Assembly: GCF_003797145.1 (NCBI RefSeq)
Contig: NZ_RKMG01000007.1
Coordinates: 23,269-87,268 of the forward strand
Reading direction: 5' to 3'
Source of the DNA: Aerococcus agrisoli
GTDB taxonomy: Bacteria > Bacillota > Bacilli > Lactobacillales > Aerococcaceae
DNA: 64,000 nt
The translations under genes were made by a program, and so were the position numbers. Shown here piece by piece: positions 54,955 through 63,557 of this stretch. Position 1 is the first letter of the stretch, and each line of letters starts with the position of its first letter. The notes below the pieces were generated by a model that made no database searches, was not told where the DNA came from, and saw only the letters and a program-made list of their open reading frames with translations.

Positions 54955-54997
54955 TGTATCCGTTTACAAGTATATGCGTAAAAACAAGCAAATACAA
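54955..54997 (-). promoter_or_regulatory. Promoter and cre site of man operon
   Basis: TTGTAT (54992-54997) and TATACT (54969-54974) are 17 bp apart on the minus strand. TGTAAACGGATACA (54968-54955), a full match to TGNAANCGNWNNCA, begins directly after the -10, at the transcription start. No sigma-54 (-24/-12) promoter is seen, unlike in Listeria or Enterococcus. Confidence 0.75.
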
Positions 54998-55322
54998 TCA
55001 AAAATTACAGTAAAGTAACCATTTTATGCCAAAATGCGTCATTTTATTGCAATAATAACCATTTTTTGTGGGATGAAGTGTCAGCAAAATGCATTTTTGC
55101 TTTCGAAAGCAGACAACTTGTCTAGTTTATTACAAAATAGGGCTTTCTATTGAAGTGAAAATGTCACTTTTCCAGTTTTAAAAAACCGTCATTGCAAAAT
55201 TTGCCTACCTTTTTCATTAAAGTTTACTCATTATATGACCTAGATATGCTATTTTTTGCTACAAATTATGAAAAAAACGACACAAATCCATATAAAAATG
55301 ATTTGCACCGTTCCATCTTGGT
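54998..55322. other. Upstream region of man operon with direct repeats and clustered dyads
   Basis: TAACCATTTT occurs twice exactly 40 bp apart (55016 and 55056), a possible activator site. Three small palindromes adjoin one another at 55084-55123: GCAAAATGCATTTTTGC, GCTTTCGAAAGC and AGACAACTTGTCT. No gene is visible, and I see no clear terminator for the lipoprotein gene ending at 55323. Confidence 0.45.
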
Positions 55323-56159
55323 TTATTCTCCTGTCCACACATCTGCCACTGGTACTTCTACTTCAATTTTAGTACCTTCGAATTCTTCTGCTACAAATTT
55401 TTGCACTTCGTCGCTATGATATAAATCACCTAATTTTTGTAGGGTTTCATCATCAGCTCTATCGGCTACTGTAGCGATAACATTGATCGTCCCGTTTGTA
55501 TTTTCGTCTAATTCTTCTATATATATAGCATCCTTAGTGACATTTAAACCAGCTTCTAACGCTAAGGTGTTACCGATTACCGAGAAATCAACGTCTTGCA
55601 AACTGCGTGCCAATTGTAGTTCATCTATTTGAACAAATGCTAAATTCAAGGGATTTTCAGTAATATCCTCTACTGTTCCTTTGTCTGGGTCAAAGTCATC
55701 TGACAAGGTGATTAACCCTGCGCCCTGCAATACCAACAATTGACGGGCTTGTGTGGCGCTATTGACCCCTACTGATACCGAATCACCTTCACTTACTTCA
55801 GAGATGTCTTCATATTTATCTGAATATACACCCATTGGTTCACGATATGTTGTTGCGATGGGTACTAATTTGGTATCTGAATTTTCATTAAATGTATACA
55901 TGTAGCTTAGGTTTTGGAAGGCATTTACATCAACTTCCTGTTCTGCGGTTGCTTGGTTGGTTTGAACGCCATCCCCCTCCATAGAAACCACTTCAATAGC
56001 TAGGTCTGCCTCCTTAACTGCGTCGGAATCCGCAATGAACTCCCATGTATCCACGTCTGAACCACGTGAAGCTACCGTTACCGTTTCTTGGGCATCAGCG
56101 TTGCCACATCCGGCTAGTATAAGTGCGATTGCCGAAGTAATCCAAATACTTTTCTTCAT
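55323..56159 (-). CDS. MetQ/NlpA-family substrate-binding lipoprotein 2
   Basis: Second orphan NlpA-family lipoprotein, 278 aa like the first. The lipobox is LAGC (Cys 19). Family segments are EQEVDVNAFQNLSYMYTFNE, IATTYREPMGVYSDKYEDI and VSVGVNSATQARQLLVLQGAGLI. It is only moderately similar to the copy at 22.8 kb, so not a recent duplicate. No ATPase or permease is adjacent. Confidence 0.88.
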   Translation of the reverse strand: MKKSIWITSAIALILAGCGNADAQETVTVASRGSDVDTWEFIADSDAVKEADLAIEVVSMEGDGVQTNQATAEQEVDVNAFQNLSYMYTFNENSDTKLVPIATTYREPMGVYSDKYEDISEVSEGDSVSVGVNSATQARQLLVLQGAGLITLSDDFDPDKGTVEDITENPLNLAFVQIDELQLARSLQDVDFSVIGNTLALEAGLNVTKDAIYIEELDENTNGTINVIATVADRADDETLQKLGDLYHSDEVQKFVAEEFEGTKIEVEVPVADVWTGE

Positions 56160-56182
56160 AAAACAAAACGCCCATCCTTTTC

Positions 56183-56226
56183 CCTCAAGGGTTATTGTCT
56201 AATCTTATCACACTTTACCCTTGAGG
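56183..56226 (-). promoter_or_regulatory. Inverted repeat at the promoter/leader of lipoprotein 2
   Basis: CCTCAAGGGT (56183-56192) and ACCCTTGAGG (56217-56226) are perfect complements 24 bp apart, ending 24 bp before the start codon. It may be an operator pair or a leader hairpin; there is no T-run. Confidence 0.5.
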
Positions 56227-56277
56227 AAATTCCGATTATTCGCCCACTTTTAATCGAAATTAACGAACACGAGGACA

Positions 56278-56325
56278 AGAAAAAGAACCGATACATCCCT
56301 TGTAGGAGAAGTACCGGTAGTTGGC
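56278..56325 (-). terminator. Terminator of dapL
   Basis: CCGGTAC and GTATCGG pair with an inner TCTCC/GGGA and are followed by TTCTTTTTCTT on the minus strand. Confidence 0.65.
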
Positions 56326-56348
56326 GAATATAGAATGACCAAGTTTGA

Positions 56349-57578
56349 TTATGCGTTTTGTGCTTTCAAGCCCTTGATACGTTCGATTGCTTCTGCTGTT
56401 TTTTCATAGGTATTGAAGGCAGTTAGACGGAAGTAGCCTGCGCCTGAAGGGCCGAAGCCTACGCCTGGTGTACCAACGATTTGAACTGTTTCTAATAGGT
56501 AGTCGAAGAAGTCCCATGAGTCCATGCCGTTTGGCGTTTTCATCCATACGTATGGTGCGTTGATACCACCGAAGACTTCGAAACCTGCTTCTTCTAGACC
56601 TTCGCGGATTAGTGTTGCGTTGCGACGGTAGTAAGCGATGTTTTCTTCTAGTTGCGCTTTACCTTCTTCTGTATAGGTTGCTTCACCTGCACGTTGAACG
56701 ATGTATGGTGCACCATTGAATTTGGTAGAGATACGACGTTTCCACATATCTAATAGTGACACGCCATCGATTTCTACTTCTTTAGGGATAATCGTTGCAC
56801 CTAAACGTAAACCAGTGAAACCAGCACGTTTAGAGAATGAACGAATCTCAATCGCACATGTACGCGCGCCTGGTAATTCAAAGATTGAATGTGGCACATC
56901 GTCTTCCGTAATGAATGATTCATACGCTGAGTCAAAAATAAGGATTGCGTCGTTGGCATTCGCCCAGTCAACCCATTCTTGTAGGTCGGCTGTGTTTAAA
57001 GTCGTACCTGTTGGGTTATTTGGATAACATAGGTAAACAAGGTCCACATGCTCAGTAGGCAATGATGGTTTGAAATCATTTTCCGCGGTTGCAGATAGGT
57101 AAACTAAGTCAGACCATTTACCAGTTTCCTCGTTGTAGTCCCCACCGCGACCAGCCATAATGTTTGAGTCTACGTAAACGGGATATACTGGATCACCAAC
57201 GGCAATTTTAATGTCTGGGCCAAAGATTTCTTGGATGTTTGAGGAGTCAGATTTTGCCCCATCAGAAATCACAATTTCGTCTACGGAAATGTCGGCACCA
57301 CGAGCTGCAAATTCATTTTTTTGAATGGCTTCGCGTAAGAAATCGTAACCATGATCTGGTGCATAACCTTTGAATGTGTCAGCATTTGCTTGCTCGTCTA
57401 CAGCTTTATGTAATGCTTCGATAACTGCTGGTGCAAGTGGCAAGGTAACATCCCCAACACCTAAACGGATAACATCCTTGTCTGGGTTAGCTGCTTCATA
57501 AGCTGCTTGACGACGTTTTACTTCTGCAAATAAATAAGAGCCTGGTAAGCGTTGGTAATCTTTATTAATTTGATTCAT
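56349..57578 (-). CDS. dapL: LL-diaminopimelate aminotransferase (DapL type)
   Basis: PLP enzyme converting tetrahydrodipicolinate directly to LL-diaminopimelate for lysine and cell wall, 409 aa. Diagnostic segments are YLFAEVKRRQAAY, DTFKGYAPDHGYDFLREAI, CYPNNPTGTTLN and the PLP-lysine motif SFSKRAGFTGLRLGATI, the hallmark of DapL rather than generic aminotransferases. This shortcut pathway is uncommon in Lactobacillales, most of which use acylated intermediates. The gene stands alone with its own terminator, preceded by the 123-bp tandem array. Confidence 0.9.
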   Translation of the reverse strand: MNQINKDYQRLPGSYLFAEVKRRQAAYEAANPDKDVIRLGVGDVTLPLAPAVIEALHKAVDEQANADTFKGYAPDHGYDFLREAIQKNEFAARGADISVDEIVISDGAKSDSSNIQEIFGPDIKIAVGDPVYPVYVDSNIMAGRGGDYNEETGKWSDLVYLSATAENDFKPSLPTEHVDLVYLCYPNNPTGTTLNTADLQEWVDWANANDAILIFDSAYESFITEDDVPHSIFELPGARTCAIEIRSFSKRAGFTGLRLGATIIPKEVEIDGVSLLDMWKRRISTKFNGAPYIVQRAGEATYTEEGKAQLEENIAYYRRNATLIREGLEEAGFEVFGGINAPYVWMKTPNGMDSWDFFDYLLETVQIVGTPGVGFGPSGAGYFRLTAFNTYEKTAEAIERIKGLKAQNA

Positions 57579-57657
57579 TTGAAAACTCCTCCATTATATA
57601 TGCACGATTTTTGTTTTTTCCACCGGTTGAGGGCTCAACGGTTCTTGTCATACTCTA

Positions 57658-58413
57658 TCAAAATGTGTTCCTAGCGGCAGATTTGACTGCGTTTCAGAAC
57701 AATCCTTAAATCCCAAAGTACGGGCTTTAAGTTCATTTTCTTCCAACGGTTCAAATCTAAACGCCTCTTGTCGCACTCTATCAAAATGTGTTCCTAGAGG
57801 CAGATTTGACTGCGTTTCAGAAAAATCCTTAAATCCCAAAGTACGGGCTTTAAGTTCATTTTCTTCCAACGGTTCAAATCTAAACGCCTCTTGTCGCACT
57901 CTATCAAAATGTGTTCCTAGAGGCAGATTTGACTGCGTTTCAGAAAAATCCTTAAATCCCAAAGTACGGGCTTTAAGTTCATTTTCTTCCAACGGTTCAA
58001 ATCTAAACGCCTCTTGTCGCACTCTATCAAAATGTGTTCCTAGAGGCAGATTTGACTGCGTTTCAGAAAAATCCTTAAATCCCAAAGTACGGGCTTTAAG
58101 TTCATTTTCTTCCAACGGTTCAAATCTAAACGCCTCTTGTCGCACTCTATCAAAATGTGTTCCTAGAGGCAGATTTGACTGCGTTTCAGAAAAATCCTTA
58201 AATCCCAAAGTACGGGCTTTAAGTTCATTTTCTTCCAACGGTTCAAATCTAAACGCCTCTTGTCGCACTCTATCAAAATGTGTTCCTAGAGGCAGATTTG
58301 ACTGCGTTTCAGAAAAATCCTTAAATCCCAAAGTACGGGCTTTAAGTTCATTTTCTTCCAACGGTTCAAATCTAAACGCCTCTTGTCGCACTCTATCAAA
58401 ATGTGTTCCTAGA
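57658..58413. repeat. 123-bp tandem repeat array, six full units plus a partial
   Basis: Units begin at 57658, 57781, 57904, 58027, 58150, 58273 and 58396 (partial). Units 2-6 appear identical; unit 1 differs at two bases (AGCGGC for AGAGGC and GAACAA for GAAAAA). Since 123 is divisible by three, long frames stay open on both strands (41-residue periods), including a 260-codon minus-strand frame, but none has a ribosome site. Both flanks carry a related GGTTGAGGGCT-AACGGTTCT segment (57622 and 58480). Confidence 0.95.
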
Positions 58414-58511
58414 ACCAACCCTCTGCCCACTTCAGATTAGCTGGCGATGTCTTCCGTCATCACGGGCGCTAATCTTCCACCGGTTGAGGGCTGAACGGTT
58501 CTAGTCGCACT

Positions 58512-58886
58512 CTATCTCATTGGGTAGTCTTGATCCGGGTTGGTGTTTCGAAAGCCACCCTGGTTCAAAATTTCGTTATAGAGAATGCGTCTTACATCCT
58601 CATCGGTTAATTGTTTTGTGTTACTTGACTTCGGTTGAATATGTTGACGATTATAGGTATTGTAAATGGCTTGAATACTCATGCCTTCGTTTAAATAATC
58701 TTTGATTTCAAGGAGTCTATCTACATCATTAAGGGAATACATTCGGCGATTCGTTTCGGAACGTTTAGGCTTAATCAGCTTTTGTTCTTCGTAGTAACGT
58801 ATCTGTCGAGGTGTTAAATCCGTTAACTGCACGACTGTGCCAATGGGGAAAACAGCTAAGGTTCGTCGCAGTTCTTTTTCCTTCAT
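58512..58886 (-). CDS. glnR: GlnR, MerR-family nitrogen regulator
   Basis: DNA-binding regulator of nitrogen metabolism, 124 aa. The winged-helix MerR domain (VVQLTDLTPRQIRYYEEQKLI, NRRMYSLNDVDRLLEIKDYL) is followed by a short C-terminal tail, which in Bacillus senses feedback-inhibited glutamine synthetase. Normally glnA follows; here it does not, and the tandem array and dapL come next. A perfect GlnR box sits 44 bp upstream of the start, indicating autoregulation. Confidence 0.93.
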   Translation of the reverse strand: MKEKELRRTLAVFPIGTVVQLTDLTPRQIRYYEEQKLIKPKRSETNRRMYSLNDVDRLLEIKDYLNEGMSIQAIYNTYNRQHIQPKSSNTKQLTDEDVRRILYNEILNQGGFRNTNPDQDYPMR

Positions 58887-58929
58887 ACAAATTCACCTTC
58901 ATTCATTTTTTAATTGTATTTTAATCTCA

Positions 58930-58946
58930 TGTTATATTAGTTGACA
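58930..58946. promoter_or_regulatory. GlnR/TnrA box
   Basis: TGTTA-TATTAGT-TGACA is a full match to TGTNA-N7-TNACA. It lies between divergent glnR and the CDF gene and could influence both. Confidence 0.85.
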
Positions 58947-59015
58947 TAAATAGTCAATGAAAATTTATGTTAAAAATGCCATGAAATTTTTGACTTATTT
59001 TCTTAAGGTTATACC

Positions 59016-59044
59016 TTGCAATGTATGAAGTAGGCGACTATAAT
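59016..59044 (+). promoter_or_regulatory. Promoter of CDF transporter
   Basis: TTGCAA (59016-59021) and TATAAT (59039-59044) are 17 bp apart, about 73 bp before the chosen start. Confidence 0.6.
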
Positions 59045-59116
59045 ATAAAGAATTGCGTTTTTTGCATATTGGCAATATTTCGCCTTCATTCATCTATCGA
59101 AAGGAAGCTTATTCAA

Positions 59117-60010
59117 ATGGTAAATGACCAAAACAAGATGACCTCAAATCATAATGCAAATCCCAAATTAGCAAAACGTGGCATTTATCTAAGTATCGCG
59201 GCCTATATCATTATTTCGACTAGCAAATTATTCGTTGGTGCCAATTTTCATTCAAATGCCGTTTTTGCGGATGGGATGAATAACTTTACCGATGCCTTCG
59301 CATCAATTGCCCTACTGATTGGCATGATCCTCTCCCAACGTCCAGCCGACCAAAACCATCGTTATGGTCACTATAAAATTGAAACCATTACAACCTTAAT
59401 CATGTCCTTCGTCATTTTCTATATTGGGATTACCTTAACCAAAGACTCTATCATCTCCCTGATCAACCAGGACTATGATACGCCAACACCTATCAACGCG
59501 ATTATCGGACTCGCATCCGGCGTCGTGATGTCTGGTGTTTACTGGTATAACAATACGCTCGGGCAAAAATTAAATAGCCCTAGTTTGAAAGCATCCGCCA
59601 AAGATAATCTAGCCGATGCACTCACCTCTTTTGCCACCGCCTTATCCGTTATTTTAAGTCGAACAGGCATTGCTTGGTTGGATGGCGCTATGGCCGTGAT
59701 TGTTGGGCTAATTATTGTGAAATCTGGCTTGGTTATCTTTCGGGATTCTGCCTTCGCCTTGTCAGACGGTTTCCCGCAAACAGAACTTGACGAATACAAG
59801 CATATCGTTGAAGATATCCCCGGCGTTATATCTGTAGCGGACATACGCGGACGTAATTATGGTGCCAATATTTACATCGATATCACCATTTACGTGGACC
59901 CGCATATCTCGGTTCAAGCAGGCCATGATATCACAGAAGTGGTGGAAACTACACTGCAAAATACAGGTAACATCACCGCCATTGATGTCCATGTGGAACC
60001 CTTCCGTTAA
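59117..60010 (+). CDS. Cation diffusion facilitator family transporter
   Basis: Divalent-metal/proton antiporter (Zn, Mn or Fe efflux), 297 aa. Six spans; the metal-site motifs are FADGMNNFTDAFAS (span 2) and DNLADALTSFATA (span 5). A cytosolic C-terminal domain includes GVISVADIRGRNYG and ends IDVHVEPFR. Metal specificity is not evident; Asn/Asp at the first site leans to Mn-type members. The start at 59117 follows AAAGGAAG; the frame is open upstream through the promoter. Confidence 0.9.
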   Translation: MVNDQNKMTSNHNANPKLAKRGIYLSIAAYIIISTSKLFVGANFHSNAVFADGMNNFTDAFASIALLIGMILSQRPADQNHRYGHYKIETITTLIMSFVIFYIGITLTKDSIISLINQDYDTPTPINAIIGLASGVVMSGVYWYNNTLGQKLNSPSLKASAKDNLADALTSFATALSVILSRTGIAWLDGAMAVIVGLIIVKSGLVIFRDSAFALSDGFPQTELDEYKHIVEDIPGVISVADIRGRNYGANIYIDITIYVDPHISVQAGHDITEVVETTLQNTGNITAIDVHVEPFR

Positions 60011-60087
60011 ATTCGCCTATGCAAGGTAAGACTTAAACAGTCGATAATGTAAGAAAACATATCATTAGAAAAAAGTTACACGAAAAT

Positions 60088-60122
60088 GTGGTTGAGATCT
60101 GATAGTCTCAACCACATTTTTT
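60088..60122. terminator. Bidirectional terminator
   Basis: GTGGTTGAGA and TCTCAACCAC form a stem with T6 to the right and AAAA to the left, between converging genes. Confidence 0.88.
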
Positions 60123-60145
60123 ACTTTACTCGCCTAATAGAAACT

Positions 60146-61324
60146 TTAGCCCTTAATCGCAGCAACCAAATTCTTAGCGGCTGTTTCGATAATTTCCGGT
60201 CTTGTCGCTAAGTTAATACGAATATGCGTATCATCAGCATTTGTAGGCCAATATAAAGTCCCATAGTTGACAGCTAACTTGGCTTTATTTTGCACAATAT
60301 CTTCTAAATCTGCCGATTTCACATAGGCACCTAAATCTAACCAGGCGAGGTAAGTACCCTCTAAATCACTGAACGTTACTTCAGGTAAGGCTGCTTGAAT
60401 CGTATCTTTCAATAAGTTGTAGTTAGACCAAATGATTTCATTGACTGCATCTAACCATTCACCACCATGCGTATAGGCAGCTTCTGCTGCGATATATCCA
60501 GCTGGTTGACCCCCTGTTAGATGAATGCTATGTAAGAAAGTATCTAATTTTACACGTTTTTCAGCATTTGGTACCACTAAGAATGAGTGGTTTAATCCAG
60601 CTAAGTTAAAGGTTTTAGATGGTGATGCGAATAATACATAGTTATCATAGTCCGGATCGATGTTACCGATAGCAATATGTTCATGCCCTGGCATGATTAA
60701 GTCACGGTGAATTTCGTCTGATAGTAATAGCACGTCATAGGCTTTACATAAATCAACGACTTTGGTCAATTCTTCTTTTGTCCAGACGCGACCAGTTGGG
60801 TTTTGTGGTGAACAGAATAGGATTGCCTTAATATCGTCATGTTTAAAGGCATCTTCCATGGCTTCAAAATTAATGGTATAGCCTTGAACGTCATCCCCTA
60901 ATAAATCTTGCATCACTAAAGTGCGGTTGGCTTCTTCAATTACCGTACGGAATGGATTATAGACAGGGTTTTGAATCAATACCTTGTCCCCTTCGTTTGT
61001 AAATGCATGCAGTGCAAAGGCAATACCTGTACACACACCTGGCGCGAATCGGTACCATTCAGCTTTTGTTTCATAATTGTATTGAGCTTTTGTCCAGTCA
61101 ACAATCGCAGTATAGTAAGATTCTGGCACAGAATAGTAACCATAATATTGTTCTTCCACAAAATTTTGCAAGGCTTCTTTTATTTCTTTAGCAGGCGCAA
61201 AATCCATATCCGCAATCCAAATTGGGACTAAATCACTTGCCCCAAATTTTTCTGGCAAATCATGCCATTTCATTGCTTTCGTTTGTGAGCGGTCAGGGCT
61301 ATAATCTTTTAAAATATCTACCAT
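60146..61324 (-). CDS. PatB/MalY-type aminotransferase or cystathionine beta-lyase
   Basis: PLP-dependent fold-type I enzyme, 392 aa. Signatures are WIADMDFAPAKEIKEAL, NPTGRVWTKEEL, LLSDEIHRDLIMPG and the PLP lysine in SPSKTFNLAGLNHSF. In Firmicutes PatB enzymes cleave C-S bonds (cystathionine, S-alkyl cysteines) or transaminate. Given the sulfur-type ABC operon at 6-10 kb, C-S lyase action is attractive but unproven. Single gene with its own promoter region. Confidence 0.88.
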   Translation of the reverse strand: MVDILKDYSPDRSQTKAMKWHDLPEKFGASDLVPIWIADMDFAPAKEIKEALQNFVEEQYYGYYSVPESYYTAIVDWTKAQYNYETKAEWYRFAPGVCTGIAFALHAFTNEGDKVLIQNPVYNPFRTVIEEANRTLVMQDLLGDDVQGYTINFEAMEDAFKHDDIKAILFCSPQNPTGRVWTKEELTKVVDLCKAYDVLLLSDEIHRDLIMPGHEHIAIGNIDPDYDNYVLFASPSKTFNLAGLNHSFLVVPNAEKRVKLDTFLHSIHLTGGQPAGYIAAEAAYTHGGEWLDAVNEIIWSNYNLLKDTIQAALPEVTFSDLEGTYLAWLDLGAYVKSADLEDIVQNKAKLAVNYGTLYWPTNADDTHIRINLATRPEIIETAAKNLVAAIKG

Positions 61325-61456
61325 TTTACATCCTCCTATGCATAACTTGTACTTGATAGTATTATTTTATCACACCTAGCACAATCTAGAAAAAGGGACA
61401 ATAGTTTACCTTTAATCGTTTCTACCTATCACAATAGACACCGACACCTATCTTGC

Positions 61457-61498
61457 TTGTTGTCTGTACAGATTCTTGATATAATGAAAGCGCATACG
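61457..61498 (+). promoter_or_regulatory. Promoter and cre-like site of dhaMKL
   Basis: TTGTTG (61457-61462) and TATAAT (61480-61485) are 17 bp apart. TGAAAGCGCATACG (61485-61498) begins at the end of the -10 and matches the cre consensus at all but the last base. Confidence 0.65.
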
Positions 61499-61530
61499 GA
61501 AATATCACCAAAACTTGGAGGTTCATGCAT

Positions 61531-61917
61531 ATGTCAAATTTACTGATACTCGTTTCACACAGCCCACAGATTACTGAAGGTTTGAAAGAATTGCTAGAAA
61601 CCATGGTGCCCGACGACAATAACAGATTTGAAGTAATCGCCGCTGGAGGTACTGATGATGGCGAAATCGGGACATCCGTCAACAGAATTCTAGATCCTAT
61701 TCTTGCCAATCCCGACAAGGAAATCTTCATCTTCACCGACATGGGCTCAGCTGTCTTATCCGCTGAAACCGCCCTCGATTTCCTGGATGATGACGCTAAA
61801 AGCCACACCCATCTAGTTAAAGGCCCGCTGGTGGAAGGTGCATATGTTGGGGCAGTCCAATCGACCATAGATCGTACACCAGAGGAATTGCTGCAAGCAG
61901 TCAAGAAACAAAGTTAA
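61531..61917 (+). CDS. dhaM: Dihydroxyacetone kinase phosphotransfer subunit DhaM (EIIA-like)
   Basis: EIIA-Man-like protein that receives phosphate from HPr and passes it to ADP on DhaL, 128 aa. The phospho-His is in LILVSHSPQITEG (about residue 9), and IFTDMGSAVLSAETALDFL is the conserved second segment. It is the short, single-domain Gram-positive form. The start ATG at 61531 lies nine bases after GGAGG. It comes first in this operon, whereas dhaK often leads. Confidence 0.93.
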   Translation: MSNLLILVSHSPQITEGLKELLETMVPDDNNRFEVIAAGGTDDGEIGTSVNRILDPILANPDKEIFIFTDMGSAVLSAETALDFLDDDAKSHTHLVKGPLVEGAYVGAVQSTIDRTPEELLQAVKKQS

Positions 61918-61959
61918 ATTTTTTGTCATAGATATATAAAACCTGAGGAGGTTATCTCA

Positions 61960-62958
61960 ATGAAAAAAATTATCAATCAACCCGGTGATGTTGTCACACA
62001 AATGGTCAAAGGGCTAGCCAGTGCACATGCTGATATCCTTGCCCAAGTGCCCGACACCCAGGTCTTGTACCGAACTGTTGAAACACCAAACATCGTGGGT
62101 ATCGTTTCTGGAGGTGGCTCTGGTCACGAACCAAGTCATGCAGGTTTCGTCGGCAAAGGTATGCTATCAGCTGCCGTATCCGGTGAAGTATTTACCTCTC
62201 CAACACCTGACCAAATCTTCGAAGGTATCAAAGCTGCAGACAATGGGGCTGGCGTCTTTTTAGTAATCAAAAACTATACTGGTGACGTAATGAACTTTGA
62301 AATCGCCCAAGAATTCGCTGAAGCTGAAGGTATCGAAACAGCAGCTATTATCGTAGACGACGACATTGCTATGGAAGATTCCACTTATACAGCTGGCCGT
62401 CGTGGCATTGCCGGAACAGTCTTCATGCACAAAATCATCGGTTACTACGCCGACCAAGGCAAATCACTAACCGAACTGGCTGATATCGCTGTAAAAGTAA
62501 ATAACAACCTCAAATCCATCGGTCTTGCCCTCTCAGCAGCTACTGTTCCAGAAGTCGGCAAGCCGGGCTTTGACATCGCGGACGACGAATTTGAATACGG
62601 CATTGGTATACACGGCGAACCTGGCTACCGCCGCGAAAAGATTAAACCTGCCAGTGAAATGGCAGCCGAATTGATTGCCCGTCTAAATGAAGAATTTGCT
62701 TGGGCTGAAGGCGACCACTATGCTGTCCTCGTCAATGGTATGGGTGGTACGCCGTTAATGGAGCTTTACTTATTCTGGAATGATATCCATGAACAGTTAA
62801 CTGCTGCTGGATTGCAAATTGATTTCGTCAAAGTCGGCAATCTCATGACATCTCTAGACATGGAAGGTGCCTCATTGACCCTACTTAAAGTACCTAGCGA
62901 AGATGCAGAATGGATCACAGCCTTACAAGCACCAGTGAATACGGCTGCTTGGGGTTAG
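61960..62958 (+). CDS. dhaK: Dihydroxyacetone kinase subunit DhaK
   Basis: Binds dihydroxyacetone covalently through a His, 332 aa. Conserved segments are GGGSGHEPSHAGFVGKGML and the substrate-binding FEYGIGIHGEPGYRRE. GAGGAGG precedes the ATG. With DhaL and DhaM it yields dihydroxyacetone phosphate at the expense of PEP, feeding glycerol or formose-type carbon into glycolysis. Confidence 0.96.
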   Translation: MKKIINQPGDVVTQMVKGLASAHADILAQVPDTQVLYRTVETPNIVGIVSGGGSGHEPSHAGFVGKGMLSAAVSGEVFTSPTPDQIFEGIKAADNGAGVFLVIKNYTGDVMNFEIAQEFAEAEGIETAAIIVDDDIAMEDSTYTAGRRGIAGTVFMHKIIGYYADQGKSLTELADIAVKVNNNLKSIGLALSAATVPEVGKPGFDIADDEFEYGIGIHGEPGYRREKIKPASEMAAELIARLNEEFAWAEGDHYAVLVNGMGGTPLMELYLFWNDIHEQLTAAGLQIDFVKVGNLMTSLDMEGASLTLLKVPSEDAEWITALQAPVNTAAWG

Positions 62959-62980
62959 TTAATCGAGAGGATTGATATAT

Positions 62981-63553
62981 ATGGAAGTAACTGATGTTCT
63001 AGCCTGGTTAAATCCCTGGTTTGATAAATTAATCGAAGAAAAAGCCTATTTAAGTGACTTAGACCAAAAAATTGGAGACGGTGACCATGGGAATAACATG
63101 GCCCGTGGTGCGGTTGCAACCAAAGAAGCCCTTGAAACAAAGGCACCTACTGATGTGCCCGCCTTGTTCATGACTGTTGCCCAAACACTGATGAGTAAAA
63201 TTGGTGGCGCATCCGGTCCTTTATACGGTTCTGCCTTCCTAGCCATGTCTGGCGCTGCGAAGAAGACAGATGATCTAAGCGAAATCTTTGCTGCCGGATT
63301 AGACAAAATTCAACAACGTGGTAAGGCTGACCTAGGTGAAAAAACCATGGTCGATGTATGGCATCCCGCTATAGAAGCCTTGAAAACAGACAGTTTAACC
63401 CAAGAAACATTAGACCAAGCTCGTGAAACAACAACCGGACTCAAAGCCACTAAAGGACGTGCCTCATACTACGGTGACCGTTCCATCGGTGAACCTGATC
63501 CAGGTGCAGAATCAAGCATATATTTGTTTGAAGCCCTGTTAGCGACCTTATAA
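62981..63553 (+). CDS. dhaL: Dihydroxyacetone kinase subunit DhaL
   Basis: ADP-binding subunit in which bound ADP is the phosphate carrier, 190 aa. The Mg-ADP Asp cluster is in LDQKIGDGDHGNNMARG, followed by GGASGPLYGSAFLAM and ASYYGDRSIGEPDPGAES. The ATG at 62981 is nine bases after GAGAGGA. It ends the operon, with a terminator directly after. Confidence 0.96.
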   Translation: MEVTDVLAWLNPWFDKLIEEKAYLSDLDQKIGDGDHGNNMARGAVATKEALETKAPTDVPALFMTVAQTLMSKIGGASGPLYGSAFLAMSGAAKKTDDLSEIFAAGLDKIQQRGKADLGEKTMVDVWHPAIEALKTDSLTQETLDQARETTTGLKATKGRASYYGDRSIGEPDPGAESSIYLFEALLATL

Positions 63554-63557
63554 TAGA

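Noticed and set aside
55084..55123. Terminator for MetQ-like gene 2
   Set aside because: Three adjoining palindromes but no T-run on the minus strand, and about 200 bp from the stop codon.
57648..58430. 260-codon minus-strand frame with 41-residue repeats
   Set aside because: It is a by-product of the 123-bp period; the plus strand is equally open, and there is no ribosome site or promoter.
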